A DNA stretch of 64,000 bases from Acinetobacter populi (GTDB taxonomy: Bacteria; Pseudomonadota; Gammaproteobacteria; Pseudomonadales; Moraxellaceae): NCBI RefSeq assembly GCF_002174125.1, contig NZ_NEXX01000001.1, forward strand, positions 248,001 through 312,000, in the 5' to 3' direction. Both the position numbers and the translations under genes were made by a program. The notes below the pieces were generated by a model. It worked only from the letters and a program-made list of their open reading frames with translations, made no database searches and was not told the origin of the DNA. Shown piece after piece: positions 55,290 to 63,700 of the stretch; within the stretch, counting starts at the first letter, position 1, and each line of letters starts with the position of its first letter.

Positions 55290-55994
55290 TTATTTTTTTG
55301 GTAAAGGAATATCCCATTCAGCATTTGGCATTAATCTCATCCGAATATTTCCTGTACTTCTTAAACCGTCAAAAATAGGGAATACACTTGGTGGAATATA
55401 TATTTCTCTACCTCTAAGGTAAAGATTATTACCTCCAATTACATTATTTTTTGCACCATTTGAGAATAAAGTTGTTAATGTAGATTGCTGCATAGTAATA
55501 TTTACAACAGCAGGTTGCAGATTTTTTGTATAACTTCTATCCGCAAAGAATGCCGCTGTATACATATCTGTTGCCATATAAAAACCTTTACCTTTTTCCT
55601 CCCGATAATAACTATTCTGTATAGCAGCATCTACACTTAAAGGCTTACCTGCTACTAATGCTCTTGCACTATTTATATCCGTACCATGATAAAAATTATA
55701 CCATGGCTCTCTATTAGATTGTGGCGTATCACCCGATAATGTTAATACATTTAATAAACCTGCCATACGGCTAAATGATGCAATAGCAGCCTTTCCTAAA
55801 TCATTGAGGCCTAAATCAGTTGGAAATGGAATGGCTGAAGAATTAATACCTATATTAAAGTTATTGAACTGTTGATTAAATGCAGGTGTCAAATCAAAAC
55901 TATACAACCCACTCGGATCAACATTCATTACAGGATTATTCCCTGCATAGGCATATGGATTCAATCCACCCTCAAGTCCCACTACGTCTTGCAC
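55290..55994 (-). CDS. Orphan Rhs C-terminal tip, unit 6, ADP-ribosyltransferase-like
   Basis: GTG start in mini-element 1, Rhs end GLEGGLNPYAYAGNNPVMN, VDPSGL, then a tip of the same family as the main rhs toxin. An ART-like triad is visible: His in YNFYHGTDINSA, Tyr in GKGFYMATDM, Glu in LRGREIYIPPSVFP. The first 75 residues after VDPSGL are identical to the main tip. The catalytic part then diverges and ends EWDIPLPKK. It is a second specificity variant stored next to the active gene, and is probably silent. Confidence 0.7.
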   Translation of the reverse strand: MQDVVGLEGGLNPYAYAGNNPVMNVDPSGLYSFDLTPAFNQQFNNFNIGINSSAIPFPTDLGLNDLGKAAIASFSRMAGLLNVLTLSGDTPQSNREPWYNFYHGTDINSARALVAGKPLSVDAAIQNSYYREEKGKGFYMATDMYTAAFFADRSYTKNLQPAVVNITMQQSTLTTLFSNGAKNNVIGGNNLYLRGREIYIPPSVFPIFDGLRSTGNIRMRLMPNAEWDIPLPKK

Positions 55995-56025
55995 TTCGTT
56001 TAAAGCAATGCTTTAAACTCGTTCA
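55982..56025 (-). repeat. Mini-element 1, copy d
   Basis: Full 44-bp copy at the junction of Rhs core and unit 6 tip; same sequence as copy c. Confidence 0.88.
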
Positions 56026-56276
56026 GGATCAGCTTCCATATAACGTCCCTTGCGCAACGGCAAAGCTTTAATCACTTTGCTTATCGTTGCTCAGGATTGT
56101 AATAACGGTTATGGTTATAGTACAAACCACTTTGTCCATCAAACAATTGTCCCGGAAAACGTAAATGGATATTTACCCGACCTACAGGCTGTATCACACC
56201 ATATATTTCTCAATTTCAATCACAATATTCCCTTTTTAGTAAATCATAGATAAGATGATTTACTAAATTTAATAAT
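56026..56276 (-). other. Rhs core remnant and hairpin between units 5 and 6
   Basis: No gene. Near-exact repeat of 50623-50874: main-type Rhs core shreds, mini-element 2, and the 13-bp stem hairpin (here 56235-56267). Confidence 0.8.
56047..56094 (-). repeat. Mini-element 2, copy c
   Basis: Same imperfect palindrome and same Rhs insertion point as the copy at 50645. Confidence 0.8.
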
Positions 56277-56600
56277 CTAATGCTTTTGTCTTTTATCATA
56301 CCAACCGAAGATTAACATTGTAATAAACATTGACCATAAATATGGACTAGAAAAATAATATCTCAAATCTTCTTGAATAGGAAAAAATGTAGACAAAAGT
56401 ACCATTAATATCCAAAAAAACTAAAAAAAATAGCCTAACTAATTTGTAAAAAAAATAAACAATATTACTATTTATTTTTTCTATTTAGATATCTATCAAA
56501 TATAATAAAAAAATATCACTTAAAAACCAAGATATCCATATCGTCAACACACCATAAATCACACCAAATAAAATCAAAATTAAACTATTTTCCATCATTA
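56277..56600 (-). pseudogene. Decayed copy of the unit 10 immunity gene (unit 5)
   Basis: Nearly identical to 50875-51201 but with at least four length changes in A or T runs (for example near 56416, 56450, 56478 and 56507), which break the frame. The intact copy elsewhere in the array can still give protection. Confidence 0.85.
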
Positions 56601-56621
56601 TTTATGTATCCTTTATAACTC

Positions 56622-56950
56622 TACCACGTTCCGGCTTGTTTACTAATTTCAAGATGTAGTCCTGGGTAGTTTCCTGTCCAAAATGTAGGATCAGTTTTAG
56701 GATTACCTATCTGAAAAGAATTATATTGATTATAATTAAGTTCATTTTGTCCTAGCTAAATATTCATTCTATTGATAACATTTTCCATTTTAAATACATC
56801 ACCTGATGCAGAAACAGCAACTCCACCTATGTTTTGTCCGAGACTCCTAGCACCAATCATATTATTCCATGTCACATTATTCATTGATTTAGCTGCTTGT
56901 TCCTTTGTAATATATGAATCAAGGCTTAAAACTGTTTGGGATTCCATCAT
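56622..56950 (-). pseudogene. Decayed orphan Rhs toxin tip, unit 5
   Basis: The minus strand reads MMESQTVLSLDSYITKEQAA and on to MENVINRMNI, then a TAG where unit 10 has a Gln codon. After the stop the same frame continues LGQNELNYNQYNSFQIGNPK to the unit 10 tail. Both a nonsense change and a missing 5' end mark it as dead. The front part is not from unit 10, so it was a different mosaic. Confidence 0.8.
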
Positions 56951-57071
56951 ACAATGGTGGAACCAGATAAAACCAATTACTCATGAATGAATAATTGGTT
57001 AGTTTTTCATTAGCTAATTTTATCTATTAAATAACTCTTTCATAAGATTATTAAAAATATAACTGATTATT

Positions 57072-57365
57072 TTATTTTCCTTTTTTATTAAAAGAACTTA
57101 AATAAGGCGTATCAATTATATCTTCTATAAAGTACTCAATATTTTCTATATTAACACTAGATATAACAACTAAATTCTCATAAAATGAATATTGGTTAGA
57201 ATCCAAATCATCTTGTATTGTTTGATTTAACCTAACAGGATCATAAAAGTTAAAATTATAAATATTCCCATAAATTTCAATATCTATTTCGAAACACCCT
57301 TTTGATTCAATCTCCCACTCATACTCATTAAAATCATCTGTAAGTTTAATACTATAATTTTTCAT
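57072..57365 (-). CDS. Immunity protein of orphan Rhs unit 4
   Basis: A 97-residue soluble acidic protein (MKNYSIKLTDDFNEYEWEIE, then a beta-rich middle with YGNIYNFNFYDPVRLNQ). ATG at 57365 is 9 nt after the unit 4 tip stop. No signal peptide, so it is cytoplasmic, which suggests a toxin acting in the cytoplasm. Family not recognised. The gap 56951-57071 holds a 9-bp stem hairpin (AACCAATTA / TAATTGGTT) and nothing else. Confidence 0.6.
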   Translation of the reverse strand: MKNYSIKLTDDFNEYEWEIESKGCFEIDIEIYGNIYNFNFYDPVRLNQTIQDDLDSNQYSFYENLVVISSVNIENIEYFIEDIIDTPYLSSFNKKGK

Positions 57366-57374
57366 AAAAACCTC

Positions 57375-58046
57375 TTAATCTAAACACTTTATTCCAGAAC
57401 ATAATCTAATATATTGTTCTGGGGTTAAATTTGAGCCAGGACGTGGAGTTATTTCATAATGATTAAGATCTTTTCCTCTTTGTATAATTCTCAATTGATT
57501 TGAAATAGATACAGGATCTAATCTATAAGGTATAAATCCTTTTGAACTAATACTGCTTGGATTATTAAAAATTGATACTCCATGAGTATCTTTTACATAT
57601 CCTATTTTTAGATCAACCTTAAAATCATTTGGACGAGGTGTAAAACTAACTGTATTTCCTTCTTTCGCCCCTCTATAATAACTAGAAGATGATCTAGAAC
57701 CTACACCTCCATCACCTAAATTACTTCCGATCAATAAAAATGATTTACCTAATGGGTTTATTTCCAAAAGATAATTATTTTTACTGATCTTACCATTTGA
57801 CTGATTATAATCTGTTGCAACCAAATTAAGATTCGTGGTACTGGAAATAAATTTATCTGCTAACCTATTTAAGGAATAATCTAAAAGATTCAGACTTGGT
57901 GAACCATACGAATTTGACAAAGCAAAATCATTCATTAGCCCCATAGGTGAGAAAGACAACCCACTCGGATCAACATTCATTACAGGATTATTCCCTGCAT
58001 AGGCATATGGATTCAATCCACCCTCAAGTCCCACTACGTCTTGCAC
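57375..58046 (-). CDS. Orphan Rhs C-terminal toxin tip, unit 4
   Basis: GTG start in mini-element 1, Rhs end GLEGGLNPYAYAGNNPVMN and VDPSGL, then a 190-residue tip. The C-terminal 80 residues (DTHGVSIFNNPSSISSKGF, LRIIQRGKDLNHYEITPRPG, LTPEQYIRLCSGIKC) have the look of a compact cytoplasmic toxin domain found at the end of several polymorphic toxins. I recall the RIIQRGKD-HYEI-P pattern but cannot name the enzyme. A soluble cytoplasmic immunity protein fits. Probably silent in place. Confidence 0.6.
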   Translation of the reverse strand: MQDVVGLEGGLNPYAYAGNNPVMNVDPSGLSFSPMGLMNDFALSNSYGSPSLNLLDYSLNRLADKFISSTTNLNLVATDYNQSNGKISKNNYLLEINPLGKSFLLIGSNLGDGGVGSRSSSSYYRGAKEGNTVSFTPRPNDFKVDLKIGYVKDTHGVSIFNNPSSISSKGFIPYRLDPVSISNQLRIIQRGKDLNHYEITPRPGSNLTPEQYIRLCSGIKCLD

Positions 58047-58077
58047 TTCGTTTAAAGCAATGCTTTAAACTCGTTCA
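58034..58077 (-). repeat. Mini-element 1, copy e
   Basis: Full 44-bp copy at the junction of Rhs core and unit 4 tip. Only about 40 bp of main-type Rhs core (58078-58118) remains upstream, without mini-element 2. Confidence 0.88.
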
Positions 58078-58137
58078 GGATCAGCTTCCATATAACGTCC
58101 CAACAACGGATTGTAATACAATCATCTTTTAATAAAC

Positions 58138-58623
58138 TCAATCAAACTCTATTCCTTTATTCTCCAAATATTTAAGTCCAAGTTCAATTTCTTCTAAAAA
58201 TAACTCTTCTAAATCAACTAATTCACTTTTCATAAAAACCATTAAAAACCAAACCCAATCAGAGTCATCCAAGTCGATTGCTTTTCTTATAACCCTACTA
58301 AATGATGACTTTAATGGTTCTATATCCATTTCTGCCAAATAACCATACAATATTTTTGAACCAGGCCAGTTTAAATCCATAAATCCTTCCAATAAATCAT
58401 CTAAATTTTCAGTAACTATCTTTTTTGGCAAATAAGGCAACATAACAGCAAGATTTTCCCATTCATTACTTGGTGCAGGATCAATTAATGTAGAAAAATC
58501 AAGCTCTCCATCCTTGATAAGTTTTTTAATAGTAAATGCCAAATCAATAACAAAGTGTATATACAATTCTTTTTCACTAAGTTTCAGTTTAACCTCATTT
58601 ACTTTTTCAAAAGAGTTTATCAT
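58138..58623 (-). CDS. Orphan immunity protein, unit 3
   Basis: A 161-residue soluble helical, acidic protein (LYIHFVIDLAFTIKKLIKDG, WENLAVMLPYLPKKIV, DSDWVWFLMVFMKSELVDLE). GGGAGAGGAACC before the ATG is a strong ribosome site, and the ATGA overlaps the stop of the toxin-tail remnant, so the two were coupled. Cytoplasmic. The layout recalls helical immunity proteins of contact-dependent inhibition; family not recognised. It would still be translated although its toxin is gone. Confidence 0.65.
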   Translation of the reverse strand: MINSFEKVNEVKLKLSEKELYIHFVIDLAFTIKKLIKDGELDFSTLIDPAPSNEWENLAVMLPYLPKKIVTENLDDLLEGFMDLNWPGSKILYGYLAEMDIEPLKSSFSRVIRKAIDLDDSDWVWFLMVFMKSELVDLEELFLEEIELGLKYLENKGIEFD

Positions 58624-58842
58624 GGTTCCTCTCCCTTTTTTCTGGGCAAACTGATACTTTTCAGAATAAGAGTATATGGATGAGGATTCTCTATAGCCGT
58701 TGAACGACTATTTATCCAATTTGGCATTGTTGCTCGATTTGCAGGAAAAACTGACGCATGGTTTTTTCCGTCAACTACCGCCTTTAAGACCCCTGTAGAA
58801 TTTACTGCTAATAAAGTTATAAATGTATAATTTTGAGGTGGA
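58621..58842 (-). pseudogene. 3' remnant of a toxin tip, unit 3
   Basis: The minus strand has about 70 codons with no start: PPPQNYTFITLLAVNSTGVL, then VVDGKNHASVFPANRATMPN, ending SLPRKKGEEP-stop. It runs into the unit 3 immunity gene and begins abruptly near the end of the unit 2 immunity gene. The enzyme type is not recognised. Confidence 0.7.
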
Positions 58843-58846
58843 GGAA

Positions 58847-59326
58847 TTAAAAACTAATAGCCCCTTCATCATATCCTATGTCTTCACCATCACAAACTAA
58901 AGTGACATTTTCTTTAGCTCTGATAGAATTAAACCATTTCATAACTTCATAATTATTTACTGGTTGATTTAGCAAAGATAAATTAAATATACTGCCATCA
59001 TAAAAGACTTCATATAACTCTAATTGAAACTTAACATTCAATGATGAAATCATATCTTTTTTTATACAGGTTTTTTCAATTAAGGCTTTTTGTAAAACAA
59101 CATATAACTTCCCATTAATTTCTTTAGCACTCATATAAAAACCAAATATATTATTAGGTGCTCTCAATATATTAGAATCATCAGACCTCGAATGAAGAAT
59201 AATAAATTTTTCTCCTTGATATATATATTCAGATATGCAAACCTGATTTGATAAAAAACACTCTTGCTTCGCACAACCTATAAAGAAAAACAAGAATATC
59301 AAATAAAACAGAAATCTTAGAATCAT
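58847..59326 (-). CDS. Lipoprotein immunity protein of orphan Rhs unit 2
   Basis: A 159-residue lipoprotein precursor: MILRFLFYLIFLFFFIGC, lipobox FIGC at Cys 18. The mature part has SNQVCISEYIYQGEKFIIL and FGFYMSAKEINGKLYVVLQ and ends TLVCDGEDIGYDEGAISF. The ATG begins 1 nt after the unit 2 tip stop. An outer-membrane or periplasmic location points to a periplasmic toxin target. Broadly similar in form to the unit 8 lipoprotein. Confidence 0.6.
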   Translation of the reverse strand: MILRFLFYLIFLFFFIGCAKQECFLSNQVCISEYIYQGEKFIILHSRSDDSNILRAPNNIFGFYMSAKEINGKLYVVLQKALIEKTCIKKDMISSLNVKFQLELYEVFYDGSIFNLSLLNQPVNNYEVMKWFNSIRAKENVTLVCDGEDIGYDEGAISF

Positions 59327-59327
59327 T

Positions 59328-60020
59328 TTATTTAGAACCTTTTTTCAAACTTTCAGGTATTGGAGGACATAATGGACAATATGGTCTTCCATAAAATTCA
59401 TGGTTATATCCAGAAGAATTCATATTGAATAATGATCCTGAATTCCATGCGCCTATTACTGTCTGCCCATTACGCTTCATAGTACCCATGAAATTTTCAT
59501 TGCCAAATGGATTATGCAATTCAAAATCATATGGATCTTTATAGATTCTTAAGTTCTCACTCATAGTTAATTCCCCATATACCCAATATCCACGATCCGC
59601 TTGACTAGGGCTGCCTGAACGTACCCAAGTACCCTGTTCATTTAACCACCCCACAGCCTGTATCGGTAATATAGGACGACCACTAGTTGGCCCTAATCTC
59701 CAACCTAAGTTATTTGGATTTGGCTCAACCCATAATCTACTTGCATTAACTAAAACATCTGCACCAGAACCACCATTAGCTTTCAAATTTGCATTTGCCA
59801 TATCCACAGTTGGAAGCTGACTATTAAATCCAATTTGAGCTAAATTTCTCTCAAAATTATTAATAGCTTGATTCAAATACCCATTATTAACATAAGCATT
59901 TCCCATATCTTGTAACGACAACGGAACCATCAACCCACTCGGATCAACATTCATTACAGGATTATTCCCTGCATAGGCATATGGATTCAATCCACCCTCA
60001 AGTCCCACTACGTCTTGCAC
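59328..60020 (-). CDS. Orphan Rhs C-terminal toxin tip, unit 2
   Basis: GTG start in mini-element 1, Rhs end GLEGGLNPYAYAGNNPVMN, VDPSGL, then a 200-residue tip. Notable segments are GRPILPIQAVGWLNEQGTWV, IYKDPYDFELHNPFGNENF, GTMKRNGQTVIGAWNSGSLF and GYNHEFYGRPYCPLCPPIPE. The conserved-looking His, Asp and Cys residues could be catalytic, but I cannot name the fold. Paired with a lipoprotein, so the target is probably periplasmic. Probably silent. Confidence 0.6.
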   Translation of the reverse strand: MQDVVGLEGGLNPYAYAGNNPVMNVDPSGLMVPLSLQDMGNAYVNNGYLNQAINNFERNLAQIGFNSQLPTVDMANANLKANGGSGADVLVNASRLWVEPNPNNLGWRLGPTSGRPILPIQAVGWLNEQGTWVRSGSPSQADRGYWVYGELTMSENLRIYKDPYDFELHNPFGNENFMGTMKRNGQTVIGAWNSGSLFNMNSSGYNHEFYGRPYCPLCPPIPESLKKGSK

Positions 60021-60051
60021 TTCGTTTAAAGCAATGCTTTAAACTCGTTCA
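60008..60051 (-). repeat. Mini-element 1, copy f
   Basis: Full 44-bp copy at the junction of Rhs core and unit 2 tip. Confidence 0.88.
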
Positions 60052-60243
60052 GGATCAGCTTCCATATAACGTCCAAATTCAGGGTTGTAGTAACGATTCA
60101 GGTTATAATGTTGCTTTGTGAGTTCATCATAATACTGTCCCGGAAAGCACAGGTTAAACGTCACCGTCTGAATATTCAGTTGTCTTGCTCTAAATCGCCT
60201 ATAATAATGTTACTCATTTCATTTACCCAGATAATCGTATTTA
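60052..60243 (-). other. Second-lineage Rhs core remnant
   Basis: No gene. Near-identical to 54622-54813. Together with the 3' end of the adjoining immunity gene, the duplicated block continues to about 60400 (54970 in the other copy). Confidence 0.8.
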
Positions 60244-60702
60244 TCACGCACTCTCATCATTTTTTTTATAATCCTCAACACTCTTAAAAAATAAAACTCT
60301 TTTATCCATATTTTTAATTTCTAGTGCTATATTATCTAATTCTGATTTATCCAAATTGTATGATGCTGTAATTTCCCCATCTAATGCTAAACCAACCCCA
60401 TTTGAAAATGCGGCAAGAATAACCCCTGCTAGGTGATGAAAAAGATCTGCACATGGAAGATAATTGGGCTTTAAAAGGTAACTTTCATCGTCACACAAAT
60501 CACCTATCCAGTCATATTTTGATGTAATATACCAAATATTTGATAATTTTTTTACACTTATTGCATCTGGACTTAAAAGTGCTGCCTCAAATGTAATAAA
60601 CCCTAATAATTGCCTATCATATAGATTGCCATTATATCCAAATACAAGACTAGCATGTCTCTTCCGCAAAGACTTAATAAAAGTATAACACTGATTCTGC
60701 AT
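60244..60702 (-). CDS. Immunity protein of the main Rhs effector
   Basis: A 152-residue soluble protein encoded 22 nt after the rhs stop codon, the normal place for the cognate immunity gene; AGGAGG lies before the ATG. The N-terminal half (MQNQCYTFIKSLRKRHASLV, FGYNGNLYDRQLLGFITFEA) differs from the unit 6 immunity protein, while the last 55 residues are nearly identical. The variable half therefore probably sets which toxin it binds. Cytoplasmic. Family not recognised. Confidence 0.75.
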   Translation of the reverse strand: MQNQCYTFIKSLRKRHASLVFGYNGNLYDRQLLGFITFEAALLSPDAISVKKLSNIWYITSKYDWIGDLCDDESYLLKPNYLPCADLFHHLAGVILAAFSNGVGLALDGEITASYNLDKSELDNIALEIKNMDKRVLFFKSVEDYKKNDESA

Positions 60703-60724
60703 ATATTTTAACCTCCTATGTAGG

Positions 60725-63700
60725 CTATTTCATGGGAATGTCCCATTCTTTTGTTGGCATTAACCTTATATGAATTAATCTACTGTTCCGTAATGTATCG
60801 AATGTTGGAAATGTAGATGGAGGAAGATATATTTCTTTTCCTTGAAATCGCATGCCTCCACCAAGTGATTGCAATTTTGCTCCAGAAGAAAATAATGTTG
60901 TTAATGTTGATTCTTGCATCCTTATGTTAATCATAGCTGGGTTAGCATGTCTGTCTGCAAAATAAGTTGCATCAAACATGTTTGTGGCCATATAGAATCC
61001 AGATTCTTTTTCACTTGCTCTAAATTTTTGAGAAGTTGCAATTTCTAAACTTAAAGGCTTACCTGCCACTAATGCTCTTGCACTATTTATATCTGTACCA
61101 TGATAAAAATTATACCATGGCTCTCTATTAAATTGTGGCGTATCACCCGATAATGTTAATACATTTAATAAACCTGCCATACGGCTAAATGATGCAATAG
61201 CAGCCTTTCCTAAATCATTGAGGCCTAAATCAGTTGGAAATGGAATGGCTGAAGAATTAATACCTATATTAAAGTTATTGAACTGTTGATTAAATGCAGG
61301 TGTCAAATCAAAACTATACAACCCACTCGGATCAACATTCATTACAGGATTATTCCCTGCATAGGCATATGGATTCAATCCACCCTCCAATCCAATCGGA
61401 TCAGCTTCCATATAACGTCCCAACAACGGATTGTAATAACGGTTATGGTTATAGTACAAACCACTTTGCCCATCAAACAATTGTCCCGGAAAGCGTAAAT
61501 GGATATTAACCCGACCTACAGGCTGTGTCACACCATACGCATCCGGATCCCATCGCCACACGATTTCATTGCTCGACGCATCAATTCCTCGTCTTGGCTT
61601 ATTCTGGTGATCTGTCACCAGATATACCAGTTGTCCATGCCCATATAATGCTGCGATCGGCTTGTCACCAAACCAGATATATTCAACCATTGTATTGCCA
61701 TTTAGGTCATACTCTCCCAGCAAATGGCTCGCCTCATCATAAATATATTGATAGTTTAAACCTCCGCCCACTCTCAATGTTCTTTCATTTTTATGGTTAT
61801 AATCAAAATATACCTGTTGTGTACCATAACTTTCGCTGCGTCGTCGTCCGGCATAGTCATAAGCAACATTTCCAGAGAGACTTAGTTCACCTGTCGCAAA
61901 ATTTCCTAATGCCTGTGTCGCCCCGTTAACGGATAGTCCAGTTAAATGATTGGCACTGTAAACAAAACTCATACTGGCATAATTTACACTGTGGCTCGCC
62001 GGGCATATACCACGTCCTTCATTTGCGCCATACAGACGATAATGCCATACACCTTCCGACTGGGATTGATACAAATCAGACCATAGGTTACGGTAGGTCA
62101 GTGCATCGAATCTGCACTGTGGCATTGAGGCACCACACGGTGTGCGCCCTTCCGGCATACCATTTTCCAGCCAGTGAGCAAACAAAAGTTGATGGTTATA
62201 ACCAAAGGCATTTTTAAGATCCGGATAATAATCTGCATAGGCCGTGGCATTAAAGGCACAACTTGGCTGCCGTTCTGCCGCTGGGTAGCCTCGACTCGCA
62301 ATGATATTTAAATAGTTATTATAATTGCTCGAGGTCGCTTTGCTACAAATACCGCGTCCTTCATACACACCATTATTACGATAATGTACGTTACCATCAA
62401 CCTGTGCCTGCACCAGATCCGGCCAAATACTGCGATACGTCTGTGGCTCAAATTTACATTGTGGCATAACTGCACCACACGGACTACGACCTTCTGCCAT
62501 ACCATATTTCAGCCAGTGATCCAGCAACAAGTCTCGGTTATAGCCAAAAGCATTTTTAATATCCGCATAATATTCTGCATAGGCTGTGGCATTAAAGGCA
62601 CAACTCGGTTGACTATTTGCTGTGATTCCAGCATTGTTACTGCTGACTTCCAGAAAGGTTTGATTACCATTGTTATCATAACTGTGATGGCTGGTATAAT
62701 ACGGTGTACGTTCCTGTATGAGCTGATTGTTATGATCATAACTATAGTTCGTAGAAACATTATCCGCATCTTGTACGACGATTCTTCCATCAAGATCGTA
62801 TCTATAGCTGGCTACAAATGAAACAGCATTGCTATTACCATTTAAAATATTCACAATACTGCCTGTGTCATCATAACCGACCACATATGAACCCCCTCGA
62901 CCCCAATTAAAACGCTGTAATTGGTCAATACCGGTATACTGGATATCCTGAATCAGACTTTGCTGGTTAAGTTTGATATTGTTTAAACTTCCATCAGCAT
63001 TATAGTTGTAATCAACCCGATTCCCCGAAGGATAAGTGATACTGGTCAACAGACCACCAGCACTATAACTATAAAAATTATTCAAGGTGCTATTACGATT
63101 GGTATATTTGGTCGCAGTCTTGTTTTGCTGGCTTTTTGCGACAATACGATGTAAATGATCATAGCTATATTGGGTATTGACCCAAGGCGAACGTACCTGA
63201 TCGAGATGTCCAAAACCACTGCTGTCATATTCATAGCTATCATTCACCTGTAAATCCGGATTCGATGACTGATTCCCATGGTTACATACAAATTGTGAAG
63301 GTCGTTGTATCTGATCGTAAACACCATAGTTGCATAATCGTTCATTATGCGTATAGCGACTAATATTCTGATGAAAATCATATTGATAGTTTTTCTGACC
63401 AAAATCTGCATTTTGTTCTGCACTCAAATAACGATGATCCAGAAAACTACGTGAAGAGCCGTGATTATTCGCTGCAACTTCTATCGTGTTATTGTCGGCA
63501 CTATCATAGCTTTTTTGATTGGTATATCCATTACCGTCAGTATGGCTAATCACACGATTAAGCTGATCATAATGCCACTGGTTGACAATGCCTTGTGCAG
63601 TTTGTGTCCGAATGAGATTACCATTATTGTCATAATTCATTCTGACCCAATGGCTATTGGTATTTCCACCTTTCCGATAAGATTTTATTCTGCCATTTTC

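Noticed and set aside
49418..60051. CRISPR-like repeat array
   Set aside because: Repeats are palindromic 44-48 bp units spaced irregularly by 1-4 kb and tied to Rhs codons; there are no short spacers and no cas genes.
61286..62821. Plus-strand ORFs of 60-145 residues opposite rhs
   Set aside because: They are shadows of the rhs reading frame on the other strand.
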